A stretch of DNA of 7,557 nt from Pseudomonadota bacterium. Lineage in GTDB: Bacteria > Pseudomonadota > Gammaproteobacteria > Burkholderiales > Sulfuriferulaceae. The notes under the pieces were generated by a model. The model was given only the letters and a program-made list of their open reading frames with translations. It had not been told where the DNA came from and ran no database searches. How positions within the stretch are numbered: position 1 is the first letter of the stretch; each line of letters begins with the position of its first letter. The translations under genes were made by a program, and so were the position numbers. The stretch covers positions 3,661-11,217 of the forward strand of contig JAJYGL010000173.1 in assembly GCA_021790625.1 (NCBI GenBank), read 5' to 3'. This document shows positions 1-6,855 of the stretch, piece after piece.

Positions 1-173
1 AAAGCAAAACCAGCGTCGACATGGCGGTTGTCCACGCCCCACAGCGCCAATAATTGCCCCCCCTCATCCTTGACCGATTGCGCCAAGAAAGGTAACTGCG
101 CAGCTTCGACATGACCACGCCAGATATGGGTACCATGTGTCACGAACGGCCATTGTTGCGCAGCAATTTTCAT
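1..173 (-). CDS. hyfG: HyfG-like hydrogenase-4 large subunit (NuoC/NuoD-like), N-terminal fragment
   Basis: Only the first 57 codons are in the window; the gene runs off its left edge. The start MKIAAQQWPFVTHG is followed by a segment containing GGQLLALWGVDNR, which resembles the N-terminal NuoC-like (30-kDa) domain fused to the catalytic NuoD-like part in HycE/HyfG proteins. The ATG (173-171) directly follows the TAA stop of the HyfF-like gene with no spacer, and a GGGGG run about six bases upstream can act as ribosome binding site. In the family this subunit carries the [NiFe] site through two CxxC pairs, and those residues lie outside the window. It therefore cannot be said whether this is a true hydrogenase or a related complex that lost the metal ligands. 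The assignment rests mainly on gene order plus the short N-terminal similarity. Confidence 0.72.
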   Translation of the reverse strand, partial: MKIAAQQWPFVTHGTHIWRGHVEAAQLPFLAQSVKDEGGQLLALWGVDNRHVDAGFA

Positions 174-1625
174 TTATGCCCCCAAGAGATGTGCTGCCTG
201 CCGGTACCAGACAGCCAACCAGCCCGGCATGGCTATACCAAGTACCAATACCAGAATCAAGTGCAGAAATACCGGGGCCATGGCGGGCTGGTATGGCAAA
301 CGTGGCAAGCTGGTTTCAGCAAACACCATGGCTTGCACCTGACCAAAAATGGCAGCAAATGCCACCCCAAGTGCCACCAGCAAAAAGGGAATCGCCCAGC
401 TATGTTCGTGCATCGCCGTGGTGACAATCAAAAATTCACTGGTAAACACCCCAAATGGCGGCACACCCAGAATGGACATCGTGCCCAACATCAACCCCCA
501 ACCCAAACCAGGATTAATGCCCATCAGCCCACGAATTCCACTCATCAGCTGGGTACCCGCTTTTTGTGTGGCATGCCCTACGGTAAAAAAAATGGCGGAC
601 TTGGTCAATGAGTGCACTGTCATGTGCAGCAATCCGGCGAATACTGCCACGGCACCTCCCATACCGAACGCAAAAGTCATCATGCCCATATGTTCGATGG
701 AGGAATAGGCAAACATGCGTTTCACATCGCTTTGTTGCCCAATCAGGAATGATGCCACGACCACCGACAGCAACCCGAAACCCATCATCAGGTGCCCGGC
801 AAGCTGCGTGCCGATCGCGCCATCCACCAAAACCTTGTTACGCAAAATGGCATACAGCGCCACATTCAGCAACAAACCCGACAATACGGCAGAAATGGGA
901 GTCGGCCCTTCCGCATGGGCATCGGGCAACCAGCTATGCAAAGGCACCAACCCTACCTTGGTGCCATAGCCTACCAGCAAAAAAACAAAGGCCAGCTGCA
1001 ACACGGTCGGTTCGAGATGCGCTTTGACAGCATTCAGATGCGTCCACAACAAAGCATTACCGCCAGCACCCAACACTTTTTCCGCGGCAAAATACAGCAA
1101 CACCGTGCCAAACAAGGCTTGCGCAATTCCGACGCCACACAGAATGAAATATTTCCAGGCTGCTTCCAGTGCGGCGGGTGTCCGATACAACGACACCAAG
1201 AGCACCGTCGCCAGCGTCGCACCTTCCATCGAAACCCAGAGAATGCCCATGTTATTGGTCGTCAGCGCCAACAGCATGGCAGCAATAAATACCTGATAGC
1301 TGGCGTGATACAACCGTAAACGCGCTGGATTCAGGCGGCCGTGCGCACATTCAATCCGCATATAAGGCCGTGAAAACAATGCCGTTGTAAATCCAACCAG
1401 CGCAGTCAAACCGACCAGAAAAACATTGAACGCATCCATGAAAAACCAGCCACCATCAAATTCCATCGGTCCTTCACGCATGACACGCACCGCCAATGCG
1501 ACCGCAAATAATAGCGTTATGAAACTGAACAGCACATTCATTTCTGCCGCCAGACGACGGTGCCCCCAGACAAGCAGCAGCAATGCACCAACCAACGGGA
1601 CGCCCAACAATCCGTGCAGCAACAT
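174..1625 (-). CDS. hyfF: HyfF-like hydrogenase-4 membrane subunit (proton-antiporter family)
   Basis: A 483-residue, highly hydrophobic protein of the NuoL/M/N-Mrp antiporter family, expected to form part of the ion-translocating membrane arm of a Hyf-type complex. Visible hallmarks are a membrane-buried glutamate at E134 (SMEGATL), the TM7-type lysine K223 in GYGTKVGLVPLHSWLPDAHAE (residues 219-239), QQSDVKRMFAYSSIEHMG (297-314), HSLTK with K342, and GVPPFGVFTSEF (387-398). The stretch LEPTVLQLAFVFLLVGYGTK resembles HyfF more than HyfB or HyfD. It lacks the C-terminal VKFYG-type lysine seen in the HyfB-like neighbour; the corresponding segment reads FGQVQAMVF. It is somewhat shorter than E. 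coli HyfF (about 526 residues). ATG 1625-1623 abuts the TGA of the HyfE-like gene, with AAGGAG six bases upstream. Its own stop abuts the ATG of the HyfG-like gene. Confidence 0.9.
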   Translation of the reverse strand: MLLHGLLGVPLVGALLLLVWGHRRLAAEMNVLFSFITLLFAVALAVRVMREGPMEFDGGWFFMDAFNVFLVGLTALVGFTTALFSRPYMRIECAHGRLNPARLRLYHASYQVFIAAMLLALTTNNMGILWVSMEGATLATVLLVSLYRTPAALEAAWKYFILCGVGIAQALFGTVLLYFAAEKVLGAGGNALLWTHLNAVKAHLEPTVLQLAFVFLLVGYGTKVGLVPLHSWLPDAHAEGPTPISAVLSGLLLNVALYAILRNKVLVDGAIGTQLAGHLMMGFGLLSVVVASFLIGQQSDVKRMFAYSSIEHMGMMTFAFGMGGAVAVFAGLLHMTVHSLTKSAIFFTVGHATQKAGTQLMSGIRGLMGINPGLGWGLMLGTMSILGVPPFGVFTSEFLIVTTAMHEHSWAIPFLLVALGVAFAAIFGQVQAMVFAETSLPRLPYQPAMAPVFLHLILVLVLGIAMPGWLAVWYRQAAHLLGA

Positions 1626-2312
1626 TCAATGCTCCTTACGTTTTTCCATCTGCCGCAAATCCATCGATTCAAATGTTTCCCGAATCTGGAAGAAGAAAAT
1701 GCCGAGCACAAATACCCCAACCAGCACATCAAGCGCCACGCCAAGCTCTACCACCAACGGCATGCCATACGTTGCGCTGGTGGCGGCAAAAAATATCCCG
1801 TTTTCCATCGCCATGAAACCAATCACTTGCGGCAAAGCTTTGGTTCGGGTAATCATCATCAAAAAAGACAGCAAGACACACGCCATGGCAATTCCCAAGG
1901 TAGAACGCATGACCGTTCCGGCCATCTGGGAAATCGGCAACGCCAGATTGAAAGCAAAAATCACCAGCACAATGCCGGTCAACATGATAAGTGAATGGTT
2001 CAGCAACGGTTCCACATCGCGACTCATGCCAAGCTTGCGCACCAGACGATAAAAAAACCATGGTATGATCACCACTTTGAGCAGCAGCGTTAATGCCACC
2101 GAATACAACAAATGCCACTGCGCTGTAAACACCGCCACAATCGCCGTTGATACCGCCAGCGCTGCGCCTTGCCAGGCAAACAGGGAAATCAGCCCGACGA
2201 CACGCCGTTGCGCCAACATGGCAAATGAAATCAACAACAACAAAGCAGCCAGCAAGTTGACAATCTGCAGATACCACCCAGAAATCATGCCACTTGCACC
2301 CGTGGATATCAT
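1626..2312 (-). CDS. hyfE: HyfE-like hydrogenase-4 membrane subunit (NuoK-related)
   Basis: A 228-residue integral membrane protein with about seven hydrophobic segments, close in length to E. coli HyfE (about 216). Its C-terminal half holds the NuoK-like signature: buried glutamates E170 in GFMAMENGIFF and E189 in PLVVELGVALDVLVGVFVLG. K79 in LLLKVVIIPWFFY is another buried charge typical of the family. After the last membrane helix comes a charged cytoplasmic tail (RETFESMDLRQMEKRKEH). In Hyf-type enzymes the subunit joins the HyfC-like anchor to the antiporter-like subunits. The chosen ATG (2312-2310) lies one base after the TGA of the HyfC-like gene. An in-frame ATG at 2288-2286 (MISGWYLQ) is an alternative start, giving 220 residues; neither has a strong Shine-Dalgarno. 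The stop is fused directly to the next start. In E. coli hyfD lies between hyfC and hyfE; here nothing does. Confidence 0.88.
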   Translation of the reverse strand: MISTGASGMISGWYLQIVNLLAALLLLISFAMLAQRRVVGLISLFAWQGAALAVSTAIVAVFTAQWHLLYSVALTLLLKVVIIPWFFYRLVRKLGMSRDVEPLLNHSLIMLTGIVLVIFAFNLALPISQMAGTVMRSTLGIAMACVLLSFLMMITRTKALPQVIGFMAMENGIFFAATSATYGMPLVVELGVALDVLVGVFVLGIFFFQIRETFESMDLRQMEKRKEH

Positions 2313-2313
2313 G

Positions 2314-3258
2314 TCAGGATTCCAGCAGGAAATGAATCAACATGCCCAATACAGCCAACAAAAAGGCTGTGCCCAGAAACTCGGGTACGCGAAACAAACG
2401 CATCTTGGCATTCAATGTTTCCAGTACCGCCAACACCAACCCACCAATCGCCATTTTAGCCACCAATGCCAGTAAAGCCAGCGGTAGTGCGGCTTCTTCA
2501 CCCACGGGCGCAATGCCCCAGGGTACGAACAAGGCGATTCCCAAGGCAGCGTAAACAAACAATTTCAACGCGACAGACCATTCGATCAAGGCCAGATAAC
2601 GACCGGAATATTCCAGTATCATGGCCTCATGAATCATGGTCAATTCCAGATGTGTGGTTGGATTATCAACGGGGATACGTGCATTTTCCGCCACGGATAC
2701 CATCCAGAATGCAACACCAGCAAAAGCCAGACTGGGATAGATTGCAAATTTCTGATGAGCCAACACATGTACCATCAACGGCAATTGGGTGGAATGCGAG
2801 ATCAGACTGACAGTAAAAAACACCATTAGCAAAGCCGGTTCCGCCAAAAAGGCCACCAGCATTTCACGCCGCGCACCCAAGGTACCAAATGCGGTACCCA
2901 CATCCATCGCCGCCAACGCCAAAAACACGCGCGCCAGCGCAAAAACGCCCACCAGTGCAATCACGTCGGCAACGGGAGAGAATGGCAAATCATTGGCCAA
3001 CATCGGCACGATACCCGCCGCCAGCACCATACAGGAAAACACGACATAAGGCGTTGCCTGAAACAGGGGTGAAGCCTCCTCGGCCAGCACCGTTTCCTTG
3101 TGGAAAAGTTTATGCAATACCCGATAACTCTGCCACAAAGATGGCGGGCGGCGCCCCTGCAAACGGGCACGACACTGATTGGTCCAACCCGTCAGCAAAG
3201 GCGCAGCCAGCACAGCCAGCACGGTTTGCAATCCCTGTAAAACGACTCCGCCGCTCAT
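2314..3258 (-). CDS. hyfC: HyfC-like hydrogenase-4 membrane anchor (NuoH/HycD family)
   Basis: A 314-residue membrane protein matching HyfC/HycD in length (about 307-315). It belongs to the NuoH family, which connects the catalytic peripheral arm to the membrane arm. Three family landmarks are visible: QGRRPPSLWQSYRVLHKLFHKE (residues 34-55) after the first helix, TAFGTLGARREMLVAFLAEP (122-141), and ENARIPVDNPTTHLELTMIHE (191-211) followed by MILEYSGRYLALIEW. These acidic and arginine-rich loops correspond to the region facing the catalytic subunits in complex I. The ATG (3258-3256) overlaps the TGA of the HyfB-like gene by four bases (ATGA), a classic translational coupling junction. No residues look lost, so the membrane anchor appears functional. 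HycD of formate hydrogenlyase is the close alternative label; the neighbours favour Hyf. Confidence 0.93.
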   Translation of the reverse strand: MSGGVVLQGLQTVLAVLAAPLLTGWTNQCRARLQGRRPPSLWQSYRVLHKLFHKETVLAEEASPLFQATPYVVFSCMVLAAGIVPMLANDLPFSPVADVIALVGVFALARVFLALAAMDVGTAFGTLGARREMLVAFLAEPALLMVFFTVSLISHSTQLPLMVHVLAHQKFAIYPSLAFAGVAFWMVSVAENARIPVDNPTTHLELTMIHEAMILEYSGRYLALIEWSVALKLFVYAALGIALFVPWGIAPVGEEAALPLALLALVAKMAIGGLVLAVLETLNAKMRLFRVPEFLGTAFLLAVLGMLIHFLLES

Positions 3259-5270
3259 TGTACGAACACCAGCAACACCAACAAGGTGATAAAACTATAG
3301 GTCAAATACCACTGAATACGCCCGTGTTGCAGACGAGCGGCCTGCCGCGACAACCAGTTAACCGCTGCCACAATAGGTAAATACAGAAAATGCCACCATT
3401 GATCAATGCTGGCGCTGGCGTAATGTGGTGTACGGTCTTGCGGTTGAGGAAATTGACGTTCTACCTGCATGAATGAAGAAAAAATATGCTGAATCGGCTG
3501 GCCAAATCCTTCAGCACTATCCTGCATGCGAGCCGTGACGGCAGGAAAACCACATTGCCATGCCGCCGATCGCCGCAAACGATCTGTGTAGCGAAAACGC
3601 ACCAATCCATATACCAGCAACAATACCGCCAATATTGCCAGCCAGAACGGTAAGGGCGCATAACTGGCCCGCGCCGCGTCCATCGGAGCCAAAACCAGCC
3701 ACCCGCCATCATTGGTCAAAACACGCCCAGCCAACTGCTGTACGGCTGGTGAAATCAATACAATGACAGCTGATGGCAGCAAACCCAGCAACACGCACGC
3801 TGACGCCAACCATAACATCCCCATCCGCTGCCACATACCTGTTTCGTGCGCGTGTTTCAGCGCCGGATTACGCGGCTGCCCCAAAAAAATCACCCCATAA
3901 AACTTGACCATCACATAAGCTGCCAAAGCAATCACCAGCGCAATGGACGCTGTTGCCACCGGCAGCATCATATTGAGATAATGCAGATTGAGCCCTGGAG
4001 TAAACAAAAATGCCTGTAGTAACAACCATTCCGACACAAAGCCGTTCAAGGGAGGCAGACCGGCAATCGCCAGCACGCCCAATAACATCAACCAGCCAGT
4101 CCACGGCATTTTACGCATCAAGCCGCCTAATCCGCTCATCAACCGCGTGCCGCTTGCATGCAGCACGGAGCCCGTTCCCACAAATAACAGACTTTTGAAC
4201 AGCGCATGATTGAGTGCGTGATACAGCACAGCTGTCAATGCCAGCGCAGCCAATCCGCCTTTACCTTCCACACTGAAGATAATAGCCAACCCAAGCCCGG
4301 TAAAGATTAACCCCACATTTTCTATGGATGACCAGGCGAGCAGGCGTTTGATGTCGGATTGTACCGCTGCAAAAATCACCCCGTACAAAGCAGTCATCAA
4401 TCCCAGCACCAGCACCAGCACGCCCCACCATTCCTGCCGTACCGACAACAAATCAAAACCAATCCGCAACAATCCATACAACGCCATTTTTAACATCACA
4501 CCCGACATCAGCGCTGACACAGGCGAAGGCGCTGCCGGATGCGCTTCTGGCAACCAGACATGTAATGGAACCAGGCCTGCCTTGGCGCCGAAACCAATCA
4601 ACGCGAACAGGAATGCCAAAGAAGCCTGTGTTGGCGTCAATACACCGTGCCGCATGGCAGAAAATGTAAAGGCGGCATCACCAGCGTGTCCGTTTCCTTG
4701 CAATACGCCGAAACACAGTAACAGAGCCACAGCGCCAATATGCGCCATCAACAAATAGAGAAACCCTGCCTTGCGAATTTCCTCCACGCGGTAATCGCTG
4801 ACCACCAGAAAATAAGAAGACAGTGCCATCAATTCCCACGCCACCATGAAGGCGTACGCATCGTTGGCCAGCAGCACCAGCGCCATCGCGGCAAGAAAAA
4901 CGGGGTACCAGATCGCCAGCCTCGCCAGTTCGCCAATTTCCATGTGCTGAAAATACCCTCTGGCATAGACACTGACACCGAATGCGCTCATACCCAGCAA
5001 CAACAGGAAAAAACCAGACAAGGCATCCAGGCGCAGATGCACAGGCAGGCCAGGAAAGCCGACAGGAACGATTTGTGCCGAAGCAGGCAACAGCAAGCCC
5101 GTCACACCCACGGCAATCATCCACAAACCTACCAGTGCAGCAAGTGGAAACCCCACCAGCAACCAACGTTTATGGATACGCAACGGAATGGCAAGCAGCG
5201 CCAACGCCAGCCAGCATAACACGCCAGCCCAGGCCATCACCACCGGTTGATATCCGGTTATTTCACTCAT
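3255..5270 (-). CDS. hyfB: HyfB-like hydrogenase-4 membrane subunit (NuoL/M/N antiporter family)
   Basis: A 671-residue polytopic protein, almost exactly the length of E. coli HyfB (about 672). Antiporter-family landmarks, numbered from the ATG, are E146 in AWELMALSSYFLVV, K230 in GFGAKAGLVPLHVWLPEAH, K261 in MLKMALYG, SDIKRLLAWSSIENVG (about 305-320), K359 in NHALFKSLLF, GLPPLNGFVSEW and K456 in YVMVKFYGVIFLG. All of the usual membrane-embedded proton-path charges are present. After a variable loop, the C-terminal part (SAEGFGQPIQHIFSSFMQVE and a last helix ending VLLVFVQ) matches the extra tail of HyfB/HycC-type subunits. The start is uncertain: ATG 5270-5268 is used here, but an in-frame GTG at 5279-5277 lies only 4 bases after AGGAG (5288-5284), while the ATG lies 13 bases after it. 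This is the first gene of the leftward operon; no hyfA-type ferredoxin gene precedes it. Confidence 0.92.
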   Translation of the reverse strand: MSEITGYQPVVMAWAGVLCWLALALLAIPLRIHKRWLLVGFPLAALVGLWMIAVGVTGLLLPASAQIVPVGFPGLPVHLRLDALSGFFLLLLGMSAFGVSVYARGYFQHMEIGELARLAIWYPVFLAAMALVLLANDAYAFMVAWELMALSSYFLVVSDYRVEEIRKAGFLYLLMAHIGAVALLLCFGVLQGNGHAGDAAFTFSAMRHGVLTPTQASLAFLFALIGFGAKAGLVPLHVWLPEAHPAAPSPVSALMSGVMLKMALYGLLRIGFDLLSVRQEWWGVLVLVLGLMTALYGVIFAAVQSDIKRLLAWSSIENVGLIFTGLGLAIIFSVEGKGGLAALALTAVLYHALNHALFKSLLFVGTGSVLHASGTRLMSGLGGLMRKMPWTGWLMLLGVLAIAGLPPLNGFVSEWLLLQAFLFTPGLNLHYLNMMLPVATASIALVIALAAYVMVKFYGVIFLGQPRNPALKHAHETGMWQRMGMLWLASACVLLGLLPSAVIVLISPAVQQLAGRVLTNDGGWLVLAPMDAARASYAPLPFWLAILAVLLLVYGLVRFRYTDRLRRSAAWQCGFPAVTARMQDSAEGFGQPIQHIFSSFMQVERQFPQPQDRTPHYASASIDQWWHFLYLPIVAAVNWLSRQAARLQHGRIQWYLTYSFITLLVLLVFVQ

Positions 5271-5318
5271 GCGCCACACCCGTCTCCTCGCCCAAGTACG
5301 TGCAACAGGATATGTATC

Positions 5319-5334
5319 TGCAACATCACGCCAG
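5319..5334 (-). promoter_or_regulatory. sigma-54-like half motifs upstream of hyfB (doubtful)
   Basis: On the minus strand the sequence reads CTGGCGTGATGTTGCA, about 50 bases upstream of the HyfB-like start. It contains the GG and GC doublets of a -24/-12 promoter, and E. coli hyf is sigma-54 dependent. The doublets are separated by 9 bases instead of the normally strict 10, so it probably does not function as such. It is recorded because no convincing -35/-10 pair was found for the operon. Confidence 0.15.
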
Positions 5335-5385
5335 TCACAGTATCGTTGGCGTCATCATTCAAACGGCAGTTCAATGTGGCTATTT

Positions 5386-5407
5386 GATATCACTGATTCG
5401 ATATCAC
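5386..5407. repeat. GATATCAC direct repeat in the divergent intergenic region
   Basis: Two identical GATATCAC octamers (5386-5393 and 5400-5407) are 14 bases apart start to start, each containing the palindrome GATATC. They lie about midway between the HyfB-like gene and the ribbon-helix-helix gene, where an operator for either promoter could sit. Tandem half-sites are compatible with binding by ribbon-helix-helix dimers, but no binding protein can be assigned from sequence alone. Confidence 0.4.
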
Positions 5408-5430
5408 CATACAAACACAAAACACACATT

Positions 5431-5439
5431 TGGTATAAA
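5431..5439 (+). promoter_or_regulatory. extended -10 promoter for the ribbon-helix-helix gene
   Basis: TGGTATAAA fits an extended -10 element (TGn followed by TATAAA). No good -35 lies at the expected distance; the sequence there is ACAAAC. Transcription would start near 5446, leaving a leader of about 39 bases before the ATG at 5485. It faces away from the hyf operon. Confidence 0.45.
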
Positions 5440-5443
5440 AAGA

Positions 5444-5462
5444 ATGATAACATGATTATCAT
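5444..5462. promoter_or_regulatory. perfect 7-5-7 palindrome at the predicted transcription start (candidate operator)
   Basis: ATGATAA (5444-5450), CATGA, TTATCAT (5456-5462) is a perfect 7-bp inverted repeat with a 5-base spacer. It lies immediately downstream of the TATAAA hexamer and covers the predicted start of transcription, which is a repressor-type position. The AT-rich halves resemble Fur-box hexamers, but the best ungapped alignment to the 19-bp Fur consensus matches only 11 of 19 positions by eye. Autoregulation by the downstream ribbon-helix-helix protein is an equally good explanation. Confidence 0.5.
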
Positions 5463-5484
5463 CGCATACAAGCTTATTAACACG

Positions 5485-5688
5485 ATGGAAAATCGCACCG
5501 CGAGAATGACCCTTCTCATCGACCCCAGAAAAAAACAGATTTTTGAGGAAATCTGCGCCCAGCAAGACCTGACGGTATCTCAGGTCGTACGCAAACTGAT
5601 CCGGCAATACATTCTGGAACATGCAGGCAACAGAGAACTGCCCAACTGGCTGACACACACCAACAAAGAAGGTGATGACAGCAACTGA
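5485..5688 (+). CDS. small ribbon-helix-helix (CopG/Arc-type) DNA-binding protein
   Basis: A 67-residue protein with the layout of a CopG/Arc-type regulator. A short beta strand (ARMTLLID, residues 6-13) would insert into the DNA major groove as a dimer. It is followed by helix A (PRKKQIFEEICAQQ, 14-27), the turn DLTVSQ, and helix B (VVRKLIRQYILEH, 34-46). A polar tail (about 47-67) ends the protein. The motif of a short basic strand, then a helix, then LTVSQVVRKLI is typical of the family. The start at 5485 places the strand near the N-terminus; an in-frame ATG at 5452 would add 11 residues but falls inside the palindrome. There is no clear Shine-Dalgarno for either. No toxin gene follows within its own operon, so a transcription regulator is more likely than an antitoxin. 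It is divergent from the hyf operon, which is its obvious candidate target. Confidence 0.72.
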   Translation: MENRTARMTLLIDPRKKQIFEEICAQQDLTVSQVVRKLIRQYILEHAGNRELPNWLTHTNKEGDDSN

Positions 5689-5857
5689 TATCGCGCCGCA
5701 CGACATCACACCTTGGCAAGAATAACGACCAAGGAACACGCAAGGTAAAAAGATAAATCTATCGCCAGGATTTTCTCTGCTGCATTCGAATCCAATTCGG
5801 GGTTACGCTCCTCTTGGTATCTGAGGGATGTCCTCGGAACTTGCAAAGGAAAGCGCC
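5689..5857. other. intergenic gap between regulator and DUF2892 genes
   Basis: This 169-base stretch has no convincing ORF. It contains one 6-bp inverted repeat, CCTTGG (5711-5716) and CCAAGG (5729-5734), with a 12-base loop and no following T-run, so it is a poor terminator candidate. The promoter of the DUF2892-sigma operon should lie here, but no -35/-10 or ECF-type pair could be identified with confidence. Confidence 0.4.
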
Positions 5858-6070
5858 ATGTTTTACGTAAAAAACCTGCCTGGATGGGAACGTTGGCTGC
5901 GTGTGGGGGGCGGCATGGTCATGACTGCCTACGCGCTCATGAACGTCGGTGGAATCGTCGGCTGGCTGATATCAGCAGCCGGAATTGGAACCGCATTGTC
6001 AGGTGTGCTTGGTTTCTGTCCGATGTGCGCATTGGCAGGCCGACGTCTGGCGAAACGAACGCGGGACTAG
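5858..6070 (+). CDS. DUF2892 (YgaP transmembrane-like) small membrane protein with CPMC motif
   Basis: A 70-residue protein with an amphipathic N-terminus (MFYVKNLPGWERWLRVGGG) and two hydrophobic segments, about 17-34 and 34-53. It ends with GFCPMCALAGRRLAKRTRD. The layout RxxxG, a membrane hairpin, then GFCPxxALxG is that of the DUF2892 family, which also forms the membrane domain of YgaP-type rhodanese proteins. Many members keep one cysteine in GFCP; here a second cysteine makes C54-P-M-C57, a redox-capable CxxC next to the membrane surface. ATG 5858 was chosen because AAAGGA lies 8 bases upstream; an in-frame ATG at 5828 has poor spacing and would add 10 polar residues. The stop is 4 bases before the sigma-factor ATG, so the two are co-transcribed and probably coupled. 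Its function is unknown; its position suggests it works with the sigma factor. Confidence 0.82.
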   Translation: MFYVKNLPGWERWLRVGGGMVMTAYALMNVGGIVGWLISAAGIGTALSGVLGFCPMCALAGRRLAKRTRD

Positions 6071-6074
6071 GCCT

Positions 6075-6593
6075 ATGGCGCTTACGGAAAAATATTACCC
6101 GCTGATTGCCGCGGCACAATTAGGGGATCCGGTTGCGCTCGATCGCCTCTTGCAGGTATGCCAACCGGACATACGTCGCTATGCGCAGCGCAATTGTCTG
6201 ATGAGTGATGTCGATGATGCAGTACAGGAAACGCTGATCATCCTGTCACGTCACGTGCGTTCGGTTCGGGCGATTGTCGCGTTTTCCGGTTGGTTGTTCA
6301 GTATCGTCAAACGCGAATGCTGGCGATTGGAGCGGCGAATGTTCGGCATCGAACATCTCGACGAGGAAAAAGCTGAATATTGGCTGGTATCGCATACAGC
6401 CGATGCTTTGCGCCACGATCTGGTGCGTACACTCAAATCGCTTCCGCCACACTATCGTGAGATAATTGTGTTACGAGACTTCGAAGACCTATCTATCCGT
6501 GAACTGACGCAACAACTCCAGTTAACTCCGGCAGCCGTCAAAAGCCGGTTGCATCGGGCACGACAGTTGATGCGCGAATATTTGCTGGCATAA
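6075..6593 (+). CDS. ECF-type sigma-70 family RNA polymerase sigma factor
   Basis: A 172-residue protein with only the two domains of an extracytoplasmic-function sigma factor. Region 2 spans about residues 14-88. It includes AQLGDPVALDRLLQ, the core-polymerase-binding stretch DVDDAVQETLI (45-55) and the -10 recognition stretch FSGWLFSIVKRECWRLERR (70-88). After a short linker, region 4 (about 116-170) has LKSLPPHYREIIVLRDFEDL, then the helix-turn-helix LSIRELTQQLQLTPAAVKSRLHRARQ that reads the -35 element. ATG 6075 follows the DUF2892 stop by 4 bases, with little Shine-Dalgarno of its own, so translation is probably coupled. No anti-sigma gene of a known type is adjacent; the only membrane protein beside it is the DUF2892 protein. 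A MITE-like element begins 2 bases after the stop codon. Confidence 0.88.
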   Translation: MALTEKYYPLIAAAQLGDPVALDRLLQVCQPDIRRYAQRNCLMSDVDDAVQETLIILSRHVRSVRAIVAFSGWLFSIVKRECWRLERRMFGIEHLDEEKAEYWLVSHTADALRHDLVRTLKSLPPHYREIIVLRDFEDLSIRELTQQLQLTPAAVKSRLHRARQLMREYLLA

Positions 6594-6595
6594 CA

Positions 6596-6618
6596 TTAAG
6601 GAAGCGCTGATCTATTCC
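6596..6618 (+). repeat. left terminal inverted repeat of the MITE-like element
   Basis: This 23-bp end pairs with 6856-6878 in inverted orientation with 21 of 23 positions identical (counted by eye). It begins 2 bases after the sigma-factor stop codon. Confidence 0.8.
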
Positions 6619-6670
6619 CACATAGCCGCGACGGTGGCCTGGCGGGATGAAATGCAAGGCGTGACGCGCC

Positions 6671-6692
6671 GTCAAGGGTTATTCTCCTTGAC
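6671..6692. repeat. internal hairpin of the MITE-like element
   Basis: GTCAAGG (6671-6677) and CCTTGAC (6686-6692) form a perfect 7-bp stem with an 8-base loop. There is no T-run, so it is not a clear intrinsic terminator, but it could hinder read-through from the sigma gene into the TusA-like gene. Confidence 0.5.
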
Positions 6693-6855
6693 CAGCGGCA
6701 CAACGCGGCAGTTCGCCCGCCAAGCCCCGTCCCATACGGGTTGCGGCCAAATCGGGTGCTCGCTTCCTTGTACGGCTTGGTGTCAAAGTCCCGGCTACGA
6801 CCTGCGCCGTACGTGTCGCGATCTTCCCGATTTGACCTGCAACGCGGCTCATGGA

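Noticed and set aside
111..611. Plus-strand open frames throughout 111-5219
   Set aside because: They are antisense shadows of the hyf genes, rich in His, Gln, Pro and Thr without domains or ribosome binding sites.
5319..5334. Sigma-54 (-24/-12) promoter for the hyf operon
   Set aside because: GG and GC doublets are present in CTGGCGTGATGTTGCA on the minus strand, but the gap between them is 9 bases rather than the strict 10. It is kept only as a very low-confidence site.
5442..5460. Fur box
   Set aside because: Only 11 of 19 consensus positions match by eye, and the perfect symmetry axis has a different spacing; described as a palindrome of unknown binder instead.
5711..5734. Terminator after the ribbon-helix-helix gene
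   Set aside because: The stem is only 6 bp with a 12-base loop and no T-run follows.
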